Origin: Oscillibacter sp.
GTDB taxonomy: Bacteria; Bacillota; Clostridia; Oscillospirales; Oscillospiraceae
Direction of reading: 5' to 3'
Assembly (NCBI GenBank): GCA_017937405.1
Contig: JAGBDS010000004.1
Coordinates: 1 to 35,990, forward strand
DNA length: 35,990 nucleotides
Shown here: positions 21,685 through 30,472 of the stretch, piece by piece
Numbering within the stretch: position 1 is the stretch's first letter
Layout of the letters: each line of letters starts with the position of its first letter
Translations under genes and position numbers: made by a program
The notes under the pieces: generated by a model
The model's input: the letters and a program-made list of their open reading frames with translations, nothing else
Told to the model about the DNA's origin: nothing
The model's database searches: none

Positions 21685-24024
21685 TTAAGCCTCTTCCTTC
21701 TTGGCGGTCTTTTTTGCAGCCGTTTTTTTAGTCGTGGTCTTCTTCGCTGTCGTTTTCTTGGCCGCGGTAGTCTTTTTCGCTACGGGCTTTTTTGCCGCTG
21801 TCTTTTTGGCGGCGGGCTTCTTCTCGGCGGTCTCCTCCACGGGAGCCTCGCCCTCCGTCTTCTCCTCCTGCTTGGCGGCGGGCTTGGGATAGCCCCGCTT
21901 CTCCTCCGGCAGGAAGTTGGAGCAGGCCTCGTTGATGCAGAAGGGTTTTTTAAAGCCCCGGCCTGCCTTTTTGAACATGGTATGGCCGCAGACCGGGCAG
22001 TCGTCCTTCACAGGCACGTCCCAAGTCATAAAGTCGCACTTATTACTCTCGTCCCGGCTGTTCAGGTGCTCGCAGCAGTAGTAGGTGTACTGCTTGTTGG
22101 TCTTTTTGCTGGTTCCGGTGCGCTTCATCAGCCGTCCGCCGCACTTGGGGCAGCGGCCCGGCATCTCCACCACCAGGGGCATGGTGAAGCTGCACTCGGG
22201 GTAGCCGGGGCAGGCCAGGAAGCGGCCGAACCGGCCGGACTTCACCACCAGGTTCCGCCCGCACTCGGGGCAAATTTCCTCGCTGACCTCGTCGGGCACC
22301 TTGATGCGCACGCCCTCCAGGTCCTGCTCGGCCTTTTTCAGGTGGTCCTCAAAGTCGCCGTAGAAGTCCCGCAGGACGCCCTTCCAGGGGGTGGTGCCCT
22401 CCTCCACAGAGTCCAGCTTCTGCTCCATGTGGGCGGTGAACTTCGTGTCGGCAATGTCGCTGAATTTGTCCTTCATCAGCTCCGTCACCACCCGGCCCAG
22501 GTTGGTGATGCGCAGGTATTTGCCCTCCTTGATGACATACTCCCGGTCAAGGATGGTGGACACGGTGGGGGCGTAGGTGGAGGGCCGGCCGATGCCCTGC
22601 TCCTCCATGGCGCGGATGAGGGAGGCGTCGGTATAGTGGGCGGGGGGCTGGGTGAAGTGCTGGTCCTTGGCGAAATCCTTCAGGGTCAGGGTCTCGCCCT
22701 CCTGAAGGGCGGGCAGGGGAGATTCCTTCTCCTCCTTCTCCTCGTCCTTGCCCTCTTCGTACACGGCGGTATAGCCGGAGAATTTCAAGCTGGAGGAGCT
22801 GGCCCGGAAGCTGTGTCCCGCGGACTCCACCTCCACGGCCACGCTGTCGTACACGGCGTTGGCCATCTGGCAGGCCACATAGCGGCTCCAGATCAGGCGG
22901 TACAGGCGGTACTGCTCGCCGGTCAGGTCCTTTTTCAGCATTTCCGGCGTCCAGTTCACGTTGCTGGGGCGGATGGCCTCATGGGCGTCCTGGGCGCCCA
23001 CCTTGGCCTTGTAGCGGTGGGCCTGGGGGGGATAGTAGGCCGCGCCGTAGCGGCCCAGAATGAATTCCTTGGTGGCGGCGATGGCCTCCTCGGAGATGCG
23101 GAGAGAGTCGGTACGCATATAGGTGATGAGGCCCACGGTACCCTCGCCCTCGATGTCCACGCCCTCGTAGAGCTGCTGGGCGATGGCCATGGTACGGCGG
23201 GGAGTCATGGAGAGCTTTCTCGACGCCTCCTGCTGCATGGTGGAGGTGGTGAAGGGCGGAGAGGGGCTGCGCTGCTTGTCGGTCCGTTTCACGCTCTTGA
23301 CGGTGAACACGCTGTTCTCCGTCTCATGGATGACAGCGTCCACCTCCGCCTCACTTTTCAGCTCGGCCTTTTTGCCGTCTTTTCCGTGATACCGGGCGGC
23401 AAAGGGCACCTTTTTCAGGTCGTTTCCCAGGAGATTGGCGTCCAAGGTCCAGTATTCCTCCGGCTGGAAGGCCTCGATCTCCCGCTCCCGGTCATCCACC
23501 ATGCGGGTGGCGACGGACTGAACACGGCCGGCGGACAGGCCCCGGCGGATCTTCTTCCACAGCAGGGGAGAAAGCTCATAGCCCACCAGGCGGTCCAAAA
23601 TGCGGCGGGCCTGCTGGGCGTCCACCAGGTTCTGGTCGATGTCCCGGGGCTCCCGAATGCTCTCCTGCACCACTTTTTTCGTGATCTCGTTGAAGGTGAC
23701 TCGCTTCGTCTTTTCGTCCGGCAGATTCAAAAGCTGCTTCAAATGCCAGGAAATGGCCTCGCCCTCCCGGTCCGGGTCGGTTGCGAGGTAGACCGTATCC
23801 GCCGCCTTGGCGGATTTTTTCAGGTCGCTGATAATGTCCTCTTTGCCCTTGATGGGCTTGTAGATGGGTTCAAAATCCTTCTCCACATCCACGCCGATGG
23901 TGCTTTTGGGCAGGTCCCGCAGATGGCCCATACAGGCCTTCACGGTAAAGTCCTTGCCCAGGTACTTGCCGATGGTCTTCGCCTTCGCGGGAGACTCCAC
24001 GATGACCAGACTGTGATTTGCCAT
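21685..24024 (-). CDS. topA: DNA topoisomerase I
   Basis: A 779-residue type IA topoisomerase that relaxes negative supercoils. The Toprim domain starts at residue 5 (SLVIVESPAKAKTIGKYLG) with acidic DPDRE at 83-87. The catalytic tyrosine is Y302 (ITYMRTDSLR). The C-terminal part has zinc-ribbon cysteines (CPECGRNL, CPGYPEC, CPKCGGRL, CPVCGH). The final 45 residues are a repetitive lysine/alanine/threonine tail (AAKKT-type units) like that of histone H1 and some actinobacterial topoisomerases. The start is ATG at 24024 with GGAGG six bases upstream. It follows dprA by 46 bases. Confidence 0.95.
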   Translation of the reverse strand: MANHSLVIVESPAKAKTIGKYLGKDFTVKACMGHLRDLPKSTIGVDVEKDFEPIYKPIKGKEDIISDLKKSAKAADTVYLATDPDREGEAISWHLKQLLNLPDEKTKRVTFNEITKKVVQESIREPRDIDQNLVDAQQARRILDRLVGYELSPLLWKKIRRGLSAGRVQSVATRMVDDREREIEAFQPEEYWTLDANLLGNDLKKVPFAARYHGKDGKKAELKSEAEVDAVIHETENSVFTVKSVKRTDKQRSPSPPFTTSTMQQEASRKLSMTPRRTMAIAQQLYEGVDIEGEGTVGLITYMRTDSLRISEEAIAATKEFILGRYGAAYYPPQAHRYKAKVGAQDAHEAIRPSNVNWTPEMLKKDLTGEQYRLYRLIWSRYVACQMANAVYDSVAVEVESAGHSFRASSSSLKFSGYTAVYEEGKDEEKEEKESPLPALQEGETLTLKDFAKDQHFTQPPAHYTDASLIRAMEEQGIGRPSTYAPTVSTILDREYVIKEGKYLRITNLGRVVTELMKDKFSDIADTKFTAHMEQKLDSVEEGTTPWKGVLRDFYGDFEDHLKKAEQDLEGVRIKVPDEVSEEICPECGRNLVVKSGRFGRFLACPGYPECSFTMPLVVEMPGRCPKCGGRLMKRTGTSKKTNKQYTYYCCEHLNSRDESNKCDFMTWDVPVKDDCPVCGHTMFKKAGRGFKKPFCINEACSNFLPEEKRGYPKPAAKQEEKTEGEAPVEETAEKKPAAKKTAAKKPVAKKTTAAKKTTAKKTTTKKTAAKKTAKKEEA

Positions 24025-24070
24025 ACTTACCTCCAGGCGCCCCGGCGGGGCGCACATTTTTTCATGCCAT

Positions 24071-25252
24071 TTATTCGCAAAGGGTCACAGCACGGGTATA
24101 GCGCTTCCCGCTGTGCTGTGTCACCATATGTTCCATTTCCAGAAGCGTCAGGGCCGACAGCACCCGCCGGGTGGGGATGCCGGTCTGCTCGATCAGGTCG
24201 TCCACCAGGGCCGGTTCTTCGTCAGACATGGCCCGCAGCAGGGCCAGCTGGTCGTCGGTCAGGCCGCTTTTATTGATATCCAGGGACGGGGGCACTGGCT
24301 TCGGCTCCGCCTTCTGCCGGGCCTGATAGCCCATGGCGGCGGGCTGTTCCTTGGCCTCGTCCTGCTTCAGCTTCTCTGGGAACCGCCCCGCGTACTCCCG
24401 CAGGATGTCCCAGGCGTCCGACACCAGCCCGGCGCCGTCCCAGATGAGACGGTTGCAGCCCACGCTGGTGGGCGCGTCGATGGGGCCGGGGACGGCGAAT
24501 ACGTCCCTGCCCTGCTCCAGAGCCGTTTCGGCGGTGATGAGAGCGCCGCTGCGCTCCGGGGCCTCCACCACCAGCGTGGCGAGAGACAATCCGGAGAGGA
24601 TGCGGTTTCTCGCGGGGAAATGGCTCCCCGCCGGTTCTGTGCCCGGCGGATACTCGGAGAGCAGCACGCCCGCCGCGGCGATATCCTCGTACAGGTAGCG
24701 GCTCTCGTAGGGGTAATGGACGTCCAGTCCGTTGCCCACCACGCCTACGGTGACGCCGCCCGCCCGGAGAGCGCCCCGGCTGGCCGCCGCGTCGATGCCC
24801 TTCGCCAGGCCGCTGACCACCACGGCGCCGCCGCTGGCCAGGCCGTAGCCCAGCTTTTCCGCGCAGGCGATGCCGTAGGGCGTGCAGTCCCGGGTGCCTA
24901 CCACGGCCACCGCCGCCTCCTCGTCAATGGCGGGCAGGCGGCCCTTCACATACAGCAGGCAGGGCGGGTCGTAGATGTTCTGGAGCCTGCCCGGGTATTC
25001 CGCGTCCTGGATGGTCAGGATGCGCAGGCCCAGCCGCTGGCAGTCCGCCAGAATTTTATCGGTCTTATCCAGCTTGTGGTCCTCCAGGGCCTTGGCCTGC
25101 TCCCGGGTGATGCCCTCTGTCAGCAAAATTTCCCCGGTGTCGGCGTAAAACACGTCCTCGGGGCTGCCGAAGTGGCGCAGCAGCGCCAGCCGGGCCTGAT
25201 TGGACACGCCCCGGCACTCTGCCAGCCACACCCAGTATTTCAATGCCGACAT
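24071..25252 (-). CDS. dprA: DNA-processing protein DprA (Smf)
   Basis: A 393-residue protein that binds incoming single-stranded DNA and loads RecA during transformation. The Rossmann-like core carries VVGTRDCTPYG, VSGLAKGIDAAA, HFPARNRILSGLS and ERSGALITAETALEQGRDVF. An N-terminal SAM-like region (residues 1-70) and a C-terminal winged helix (about 325-390) flank it. The start is ATG at 25252 with an AGGGGG ribosome binding site. dprA upstream of topA is a classic Firmicutes arrangement. Presence of dprA alone does not prove competence. Confidence 0.95.
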   Translation of the reverse strand: MSALKYWVWLAECRGVSNQARLALLRHFGSPEDVFYADTGEILLTEGITREQAKALEDHKLDKTDKILADCQRLGLRILTIQDAEYPGRLQNIYDPPCLLYVKGRLPAIDEEAAVAVVGTRDCTPYGIACAEKLGYGLASGGAVVVSGLAKGIDAAASRGALRAGGVTVGVVGNGLDVHYPYESRYLYEDIAAAGVLLSEYPPGTEPAGSHFPARNRILSGLSLATLVVEAPERSGALITAETALEQGRDVFAVPGPIDAPTSVGCNRLIWDGAGLVSDAWDILREYAGRFPEKLKQDEAKEQPAAMGYQARQKAEPKPVPPSLDINKSGLTDDQLALLRAMSDEEPALVDDLIEQTGIPTRRVLSALTLLEMEHMVTQHSGKRYTRAVTLCE

Positions 25253-25268
25253 GGGCGTTTCCCCCTTT

Positions 25269-26030
25269 TCAGTCGTTCCGCGCGGCCTCCCACAGCAGCA
25301 CCGTGGCCGCCATGGCCGCGTTCAGGGATTCGCAGTGGTCGCTCATGGGAATGAGGGCGGTCTGGTCGCAGACCGCCAGCAATGCTTGGGAAAGGCCCTT
25401 TCCCTCGCTGCCGATGGCGATGGCGCACCGGCTGTAATCCAGGGTGCGGGCGTCCACGGTGTCCGCCCGGAGGGCGGCGCCGTAGAGGGGCAGGCCGCTG
25501 GCCGTCAGCAGATGCCGCAGGTCCGGGATGTCGCAGTTCCACACTGGGCAGCGGAACACCGCGCCCATAGTGGCCCGGACGGTCTTGGGATTATAGAGGT
25601 CGGCGCAGCCGTTCACCAAAAACATTCCGTCGGCCCGGAAGGCGTCCGCCGTCCGAAGGATGGTGCCCACGTTGCCGGGGTCCTGGACGCCGTCCAGCAC
25701 CACATACCGCTTTCCGGGCAGTATTTCCGACAGGGCCGGGGGACGCATGGCGCACACCGACAGCACGCCCTGGGGCGTCTGGGCCGGGGAGACGGACTTC
25801 ATCACGTCTTCCGGCACGGTCACCATCCGCACCCCCGCCGGGATGGGCGGCAGGGCGGCGTCTTCTGTGCAGACCACGGTGCGCAGGTCCCCGCCGTGGA
25901 GGAGGGCCTCCTCCAGCAGCTTGGGGCTGTCGCAGAGGAACTGGCCGCTTTTCCGGCGGTAGGCCCGGTCAGAGGCCAGCTTCCGCAGATGGGTGCACAG
26001 AGGATTGCTCCGGCTGGTAATAGTCTCCAT
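25269..26030 (-). CDS. TrmH/SpoU-family RNA 2'-O-methyltransferase
   Basis: A 253-residue knotted (SPOUT) methyltransferase. The three family motifs are visible: DGVQDPGNVGTILRTADAF, AIGSEGKGLS and IPMSDHCESLNAAMAATVLL. The N-terminal substrate-binding part (METITSRSNPLCTHLRKLAS) resembles RlmB/TsnR-type rRNA methyltransferases that modify a ribose in 23S rRNA, but the exact target is not certain. The start is ATG at 26030 with AAAGGAGG eight bases upstream. It precedes dprA by 16 bases, so trmH-dprA-topA probably form one transcription unit. Confidence 0.88.
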   Translation of the reverse strand: METITSRSNPLCTHLRKLASDRAYRRKSGQFLCDSPKLLEEALLHGGDLRTVVCTEDAALPPIPAGVRMVTVPEDVMKSVSPAQTPQGVLSVCAMRPPALSEILPGKRYVVLDGVQDPGNVGTILRTADAFRADGMFLVNGCADLYNPKTVRATMGAVFRCPVWNCDIPDLRHLLTASGLPLYGAALRADTVDARTLDYSRCAIAIGSEGKGLSQALLAVCDQTALIPMSDHCESLNAAMAATVLLWEAARND

Positions 26031-26059
26031 GGCCTGTTCCTCCTTTCGTGTTGAAAACG

Positions 26060-26085
26060 GCCTGCGGACGGAGCCGTCCGCAGGC
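26060..26085 (-). terminator. Terminator between lysS and the trmH-type gene
   Basis: GCCTGCGGACG pairs perfectly with CGTCCGCAGGC around a four-base loop, followed on the minus strand by CGTTTTC. It lies in the leader of the methyltransferase gene, so it could end lysS transcription or act as an attenuator. Confidence 0.65.
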
Positions 26086-26134
26086 TGGCTATCATTAAAA
26101 ACGGAAACTTTGCGCAACGGGAAGGAAGATAGTT

Positions 26135-26164
26135 ACGAAAGGAACCCAGGAGGGGTGCCTTTCG
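26135..26164. repeat. Inverted repeat downstream of lysS
   Basis: ACGAAAGG-AACCC and GGGGT-CCTTTCGT form a hairpin with a four-base loop. Ts follow on the plus strand only, so it would not be a typical terminator for lysS. Confidence 0.5.
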
Positions 26165-26186
26165 TTTTCAATCATACAAGTTCTTT

Positions 26187-27692
26187 TTAGTCCAGGGGCT
26201 TCATCGTCGGGAAGAGGATGACTTCCCGGATGGTGTCGGCGCCGGTGAGGAGCATGACGCAGCGGTCGATGCCCATGCCCATGCCGCCCGTGGGAGGCAT
26301 ACCGTACTCCAGGGCGTTCAGGAAATCCTCGTCCAGCATCTCCGTCTCGTCGTCGCCCCGCTCCCGCTGCTCCACCTGCTTTTCAAAGCGCTGGCGCTGG
26401 TCGATGGGGTCGTTCAGCTCGGAGTAGGCGTTGGCCAGCTCGCTGTGGCACACGAACAGCTCGAACCGCTCGGTAAGCCGGGGGTCGGCGGGGCTGCGCT
26501 TGGTCAGGGGGCTGACCTCCACGGGGTACATAGTGATGAAGGTGGGCTGGATCAGCTTCTCCTCCACCCGCTGGTCAAAGCAGGCGTACAGGGCGTTGCC
26601 CCAGGTCTTTTCGGCGGCGTCAGCCAGCTCCACGCCCACGGCCTTGGCGGCGACCACAGCTTCGGCGTCGTCGGTGATGGCGCCGAAGTCGATGCCCACA
26701 TATTCCTTGACGGCGTCCACCATGGTCAGGCGGCGCCAGCCGGGAGTCAGGTCGATCTTCTCTCCCTGCCACTCCACCTCATAGGTGCCCAAAATCTTCT
26801 GGGCGGCACCGGAGATGATGCCCTCGGCAATGTCCATCATGCCGTGGAAGTCGGTGTAGGCCTGGTACAGCTCCACCGTGGTGAACTCGGGGTTATGCTT
26901 GGGGTCCATGCCCTCGTTGCGGAAGATGCGGCCGATCTCATACACCCGGTCCATGCCGCCCACGATCAGCCGCTTCAGGGGCAGCTCCGTGGCGATGCGC
27001 ATGTACATGTCGATGTCCAGGGTGTTGTGGTGGGTGATGAAGGGCCGGGCGGCGGCGCCGCCGGCAATGGTGTTCAGCACCGGGGTCTCCACCTCAATGT
27101 AGCCCATATTGTCCAGATAGTCCCGCATGAACTTGATGAACTGGGAGCGGACAACGAAGTTCCGCTTCACCTCGGGGTTCACCATCAGGTCCACATACCG
27201 CTGGCGGAACCGCAGCTCCTTGTCCTGCAGGCCGTGGAACTTCTCCGGCAGGGGCAGCAGGGACTTGCTCAGCAGGGTGATGTTCTTGGCCCGGACGCTC
27301 ATCTCGCCCCGCTGGGTGCGGAACACCTCGCCGTCCACGCCCACGATATCACCGATATCGTACTTCTTGAACTTCTTATAGACTTCCTCGTCCATCTCGT
27401 CCTGGCGGGCGTAGAGCTGGATGCGGCCGTCACGGTCCTGGAGGTCGCAGAAGCTGACCTTGCCCATGCCGCGCTTGCTCATCAGGCGGCCGGCGACCTT
27501 CACGGGCTGGCCCTCCAGAGCGTCAAAATCGTCCTTGATCTGCTGGGAGGTGTGGTCCCAGTCAAAACGGGTCTGCTGGAAGGGGTCCTGGCCCTCGGCC
27601 TGGAGGGCGGCCAGCTTCTCCCGGCGGACCTTGCGCTGCTGGTTCAGGTCCTGCTCGGGGGCGGCCTGCTGGTTGTTCTTCTGTTCAGACAT
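26187..27692 (-). CDS. lysS: Lysyl-tRNA synthetase, class II
   Basis: A 501-residue enzyme that charges tRNA-Lys. An N-terminal OB-fold anticodon-binding domain (about residues 60-170, KVAGRLMSKRGMGKVSF) precedes the class II catalytic core, with motif 2 around FRNEGMDPKHNPEFT and motif 3 GMGMGIDRCVML near the C-terminus. Full length agrees with bacterial LysS. The start is ATG at 27692; the AAGGAG ribosome binding site overlaps the greA stop, giving a tight greA-lysS operon, which is a common Firmicutes pair. Confidence 0.96.
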   Translation of the reverse strand: MSEQKNNQQAAPEQDLNQQRKVRREKLAALQAEGQDPFQQTRFDWDHTSQQIKDDFDALEGQPVKVAGRLMSKRGMGKVSFCDLQDRDGRIQLYARQDEMDEEVYKKFKKYDIGDIVGVDGEVFRTQRGEMSVRAKNITLLSKSLLPLPEKFHGLQDKELRFRQRYVDLMVNPEVKRNFVVRSQFIKFMRDYLDNMGYIEVETPVLNTIAGGAAARPFITHHNTLDIDMYMRIATELPLKRLIVGGMDRVYEIGRIFRNEGMDPKHNPEFTTVELYQAYTDFHGMMDIAEGIISGAAQKILGTYEVEWQGEKIDLTPGWRRLTMVDAVKEYVGIDFGAITDDAEAVVAAKAVGVELADAAEKTWGNALYACFDQRVEEKLIQPTFITMYPVEVSPLTKRSPADPRLTERFELFVCHSELANAYSELNDPIDQRQRFEKQVEQRERGDDETEMLDEDFLNALEYGMPPTGGMGMGIDRCVMLLTGADTIREVILFPTMKPLD

Positions 27693-27704
27693 AGCAGCTT
27701 CTCC

Positions 27705-28178
27705 TTAGCGTTCGATCTTCTGCACCGTGTAGGTGATAGCGCCGCGGGGAGCCTCCACAGTGACGGTGTCGCCCTCCTTGGCGCCCAGCAGGGCCTTGCC
27801 GAAGGGGGATTCCTCGGAAATGATGCCGTGCATGGGGTCGGCCTCCTGGGAGCCCACGATCTTGTAGGCGGGCAGGGTCTTGCCGCTGGCGTCGGCCACC
27901 GTGACGGTGCAGCCGATGGTCACCTCGTTGGTGGTACCGGAGTTCTCGTCCACGATGACGACGTGCTGCAGGATCTCCTCCAGCTCGGCGATGCGGGAAT
28001 ACAGCTTGCCCTGCTCGTTCTTGGCCTCGTCGTACTCGCTGTTCTCGCTCAGGTCACCGAAGCCCCGGGCGATCTTGATCTGCTCGGCCACCTCGTCGGA
28101 GCGGGTGGTCTTCAGATAGTTCAGTTCCTCCTGCAGCTCCTGGGCGCGGGCAGCACTCATTTTGTATTCTTTTTCCAT
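27705..28178 (-). CDS. greA: Transcription elongation factor GreA
   Basis: A 157-residue factor that enters the RNA polymerase secondary channel and stimulates cleavage of backtracked transcripts. The N-terminal coiled coil (residues 8-75, RAQELQEELNYLKT to RIAELEEILQH) carries the acidic tip DLSENSEYDEAK. The C-terminal FKBP-like domain ends with GDTVTVEAPRGAITYTVQKI. The ATG at 28178 has AAAGGAAA upstream. It is the first gene of the greA-lysS operon, with a consensus promoter. Confidence 0.96.
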   Translation of the reverse strand: MEKEYKMSAARAQELQEELNYLKTTRSDEVAEQIKIARGFGDLSENSEYDEAKNEQGKLYSRIAELEEILQHVVIVDENSGTTNEVTIGCTVTVADASGKTLPAYKIVGSQEADPMHGIISEESPFGKALLGAKEGDTVTVEAPRGAITYTVQKIER

Positions 28179-28266
28179 ATCGTCGTTTCCTTTCTGCTAT
28201 CTTGTGACGGGGGAAAGCACGAGACTTTCCGCCGCACATACTTATTCTATATTATCACAGCGTATT

Positions 28267-28295
28267 ATTATAGAGGCTGATTTTCGGAATGTCAA
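28267..28295 (-). promoter_or_regulatory. Promoter of greA-lysS
   Basis: Fully consensus -35 TTGACA (28290-28295) and -10 TATAAT (28267-28272) on the minus strand with 17-base spacing. The -35 box contains the TGA stop codon of the preceding gene. The leader before the greA ATG is about 80 bases. Confidence 0.9.
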
Positions 28296-29035
28296 GCCCG
28301 TGCTCCGCCGACAGCCACCTGCCCCGGACGCAGGACTCCCGCTTCCCGCAGGGCCGCCAGCAGCTGGCCCCGGTCCGCTTCCGGCGGAAGGGCCTCCTCC
28401 ATAGCGGGCGGCAGGCTGATGGGCGGCAGGGGCTGGCTCTCGTCGAACAGGGCCAGCACCGCCGGGTTTTTCAGGTCCGTCCGGGCGTCGAACAGCACCA
28501 GAGCGTCCGCCCCCTCCAGCTGCTCCTTGGACGGCCCCAGCAGCAGCGACACGCCGTATTCCCGCCGCAGCTGGCGGCACAGCTCCTCCCCGCCGTAGGG
28601 CAGGTCCAGCAGGACATAGCGGTGCCGCAGGGACAGCTCCGTCACCGTCCGCACCACCTCCCCCGTCAGCTGGGCCGCGCACACCGCCACCCGGGCCCCC
28701 GCCGGACTTTGGCCTCTCTCCTCCAGCGCCCAGCGGACCCAGTCCGCCGCCAATGCCCGCCGCAGGGACAGGGTGGACACCGGGCGCAGGCCGCACCGGG
28801 CCAGCTCCTGTCCGCAGGGGAACGATGCCGGCAGCACCGCCTGGGTGACCCCCAGCTTCCGCAGCCGCTTCCCCGCAGCCAGCACCCGGCGGCGCAGGAT
28901 GGCCTCCGGCGTCCGGGGACCCCGCTGGAGCGACGCCCGGTACAACCGCAGATGCAGCACGTTATCCTCTTTCACCGTAACGGCCTTCCGCCGTTTGCCC
29001 CGCTCCGGCGGGGCCCATTCCAACAAAGCGATCAT
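28292..29035 (-). CDS. Unknown 247-residue protein
   Basis: I do not recognise this protein. It is soluble, arginine/leucine/alanine-rich and strongly GC-biased in codon use. An N-terminal block (MIALLEWAPPERGKRRKAVTV) is followed by what looks like a Rossmann-like alternation of strands and helices (VTQAVLPASF, ARVAVCAAQ, RYVLLDLPYGGEEL, GVSLLLGPSKEQLEGADALV). The start is ATG at 29035 with GGGAGGG upstream. Its stop codon lies within the -35 box of greA. A role linked to the following housekeeping genes cannot be argued from sequence. Clear codon periodicity and the ribosome binding site support it as a gene. Confidence 0.65.
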   Translation of the reverse strand: MIALLEWAPPERGKRRKAVTVKEDNVLHLRLYRASLQRGPRTPEAILRRRVLAAGKRLRKLGVTQAVLPASFPCGQELARCGLRPVSTLSLRRALAADWVRWALEERGQSPAGARVAVCAAQLTGEVVRTVTELSLRHRYVLLDLPYGGEELCRQLRREYGVSLLLGPSKEQLEGADALVLFDARTDLKNPAVLALFDESQPLPPISLPPAMEEALPPEADRGQLLAALREAGVLRPGQVAVGGARA

Positions 29036-29056
29036 AAAACAACCCTCCCGCCCCAT

Positions 29057-29200
29057 GGTATGGAGCGGGAGGGGGAATTATGTGCTTTATACGAAAGCCT
29101 GATAAAAAGCTTAAAAAGCTTTTTATAGCGCGAAGCGCGGCAGGTTTTTATGAGACGGCGTGACACACGGAACGTGCGGCACGAGCATGCGCAGCATGCG
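29057..29200. repeat. Hairpin-rich gap upstream of the unknown gene
   Basis: No gene is visible. It contains AAAAAGCTT/AAGCTTTTT (29104-29124), GCGCG-AAG-CGCG, and GCATGC-GCA-GCATGC (29186-29199) one after another. Composition differs from the flanking genes. Confidence 0.5.
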
Positions 29201-29232
29201 GGATTTCAAATAAAGCTTTTTATTTGAAATCC
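29201..29232 (-). terminator. Terminator of the ftsE-ftsX-hydrolase operon
   Basis: A perfect 14-bp stem GGATTTCAAATAAA/TTTATTTGAAATCC with loop GCTT, three bases past the stop at 29236. It is AT-rich and lacks a separate T-run, so termination is likely but not certain. Confidence 0.6.
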
Positions 29233-29235
29233 GTA

Positions 29236-30468
29236 TTAAGCGGAACCGGACAGGGTATAACCCGTCAGATAGCCCTTGCAGGGCGGGGCGCCGTGGTTCA
29301 GGGGATTGATGCGCACACCGTTCTCCGTGATCTCAAAGTGGAGATGGGGGCCGGTGGAATGGCCTGTGGAGCCGGTGATGCCGATGACATCGCCCTGGTT
29401 CACATACTGGCCCGCCTCCACCTTCCGGCTGCTCATGTGGCCGTACAGGGTGGTGTTGCCGCTGCCATGGGAGATGACCACATAGTTGCCGTAGGAGCTG
29501 GAATACTGGGACACAATGACAGTTCCGGACTTGGCGGCGTAGATGGGGCTGGTATAGCCCACCCGGCCGATGTCGGTGCCTTTATGGTTGGTAGAGCCGA
29601 TACCGCCGGGGGATGTCCGTCCGCCCACGGTGGAGGTGATGTAGCGGCTGTCCACCGGCCAGATGTAGCCGCCGGGGTTGGACTGGGAGGACTTGCCTGC
29701 CGCCGCTTGCTCCTCCGCCAGCTTTTTGGACAGCCGGAGGGCCTCCGCCAGGATGCGGTCCTCCTCCGCGTCCAGCGCGGCCAGCGTCTCCTTGTTCTCC
29801 TGCTCGTTGTCATTGATGGCATTGACCATGGCGATGGCCTGCTGGCGCTGCTTGTCCAGCTCGGACTTCTTGCTCACAAGGTCCGCCTTGGCGGCTTCCC
29901 GCTCGGCCTTGCTGTTCTCCAGCTGCCCCTTCTTCTCCGTGATCTCCGCCTGGAGGACCTTCAGGTCGTCGATGACTTTCTGGTCGGCCTCCATGACCTC
30001 ATTCACGTCGTTGAGCCGGGTCAGCATGTCCGTAAAGCTGGAGGCACCGAAGAGGACGGACCAGTAGCTGACCTCGCCGCTCTCCTCCATGGCCCGGACC
30101 CGCTGGCAGAACAGCTCATACTGGGCGGCCTCCCGCTTTTCCGCGTCCGCCAGCTCCTCCTCCGTCTGGGTGATGAGGCTGGCATAATCCGCGATCTGGG
30201 CCTCTACATTCCCGATCTGGGCGGAGGTGTTGGCGATCTGCTGGTCCAGGACCTTCTTCTGCTCCAGGACCTTGGCCTTGTCGCCCGCCAGTTCCTTCAG
30301 CTTGGCCTCCAACACCTTTTTCTGGCTGCCCAGGTCCTTGGCCTCATTTTTCAGCTTGTCGATCTCCTCCTGGGTGACAGCCAGTACGGGGGCCATCTCC
30401 GCCCCCACCAGGCACACCGCCAGGAGCAGCGCCGCCAGCACGCGGCACAGTCGTTTCATTTTCTTCAT
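29236..30468 (-). CDS. Coiled-coil M23 (LytM) murein hydrolase, EnvC/PcsB-like
   Basis: A 410-residue secreted protein. A signal peptide (residues 1-30: MKKMKRLCRVLAALLLAVCL and the following stretch to VLA) is followed by a long coiled coil (about 32-265, heptads such as KVLEAKLKELAGDKAKVLEQ). A C-terminal LytM/M23 peptidase domain has zinc ligands H295 and D299 (NHKGTDIG) and the HLHF motif (H375, H377). All ligands are present, so it is probably an active endopeptidase rather than a degenerate activator. It is the last gene of the ftsE-ftsX operon, four bases after ftsX; FtsEX is known to gate EnvC, PcsB and similar partners during division or wall growth. Confidence 0.9.
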   Translation of the reverse strand: MKKMKRLCRVLAALLLAVCLVGAEMAPVLAVTQEEIDKLKNEAKDLGSQKKVLEAKLKELAGDKAKVLEQKKVLDQQIANTSAQIGNVEAQIADYASLITQTEEELADAEKREAAQYELFCQRVRAMEESGEVSYWSVLFGASSFTDMLTRLNDVNEVMEADQKVIDDLKVLQAEITEKKGQLENSKAEREAAKADLVSKKSELDKQRQQAIAMVNAINDNEQENKETLAALDAEEDRILAEALRLSKKLAEEQAAAGKSSQSNPGGYIWPVDSRYITSTVGGRTSPGGIGSTNHKGTDIGRVGYTSPIYAAKSGTVIVSQYSSSYGNYVVISHGSGNTTLYGHMSSRKVEAGQYVNQGDVIGITGSTGHSTGPHLHFEITENGVRINPLNHGAPPCKGYLTGYTLSGSA

Positions 30469-30472
30469 ATTA

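Noticed and set aside
21982-24276. Plus-strand open frame of 764 codons over topA and dprA
   Set aside because: It is the shadow of two well-identified genes on the other strand and its composition (His/Val/Gly/Leu-rich) is typical of antisense frames.
26445-28280. Plus-strand open frame of 611 codons over lysS and greA
   Set aside because: Antisense shadow of two conserved genes.
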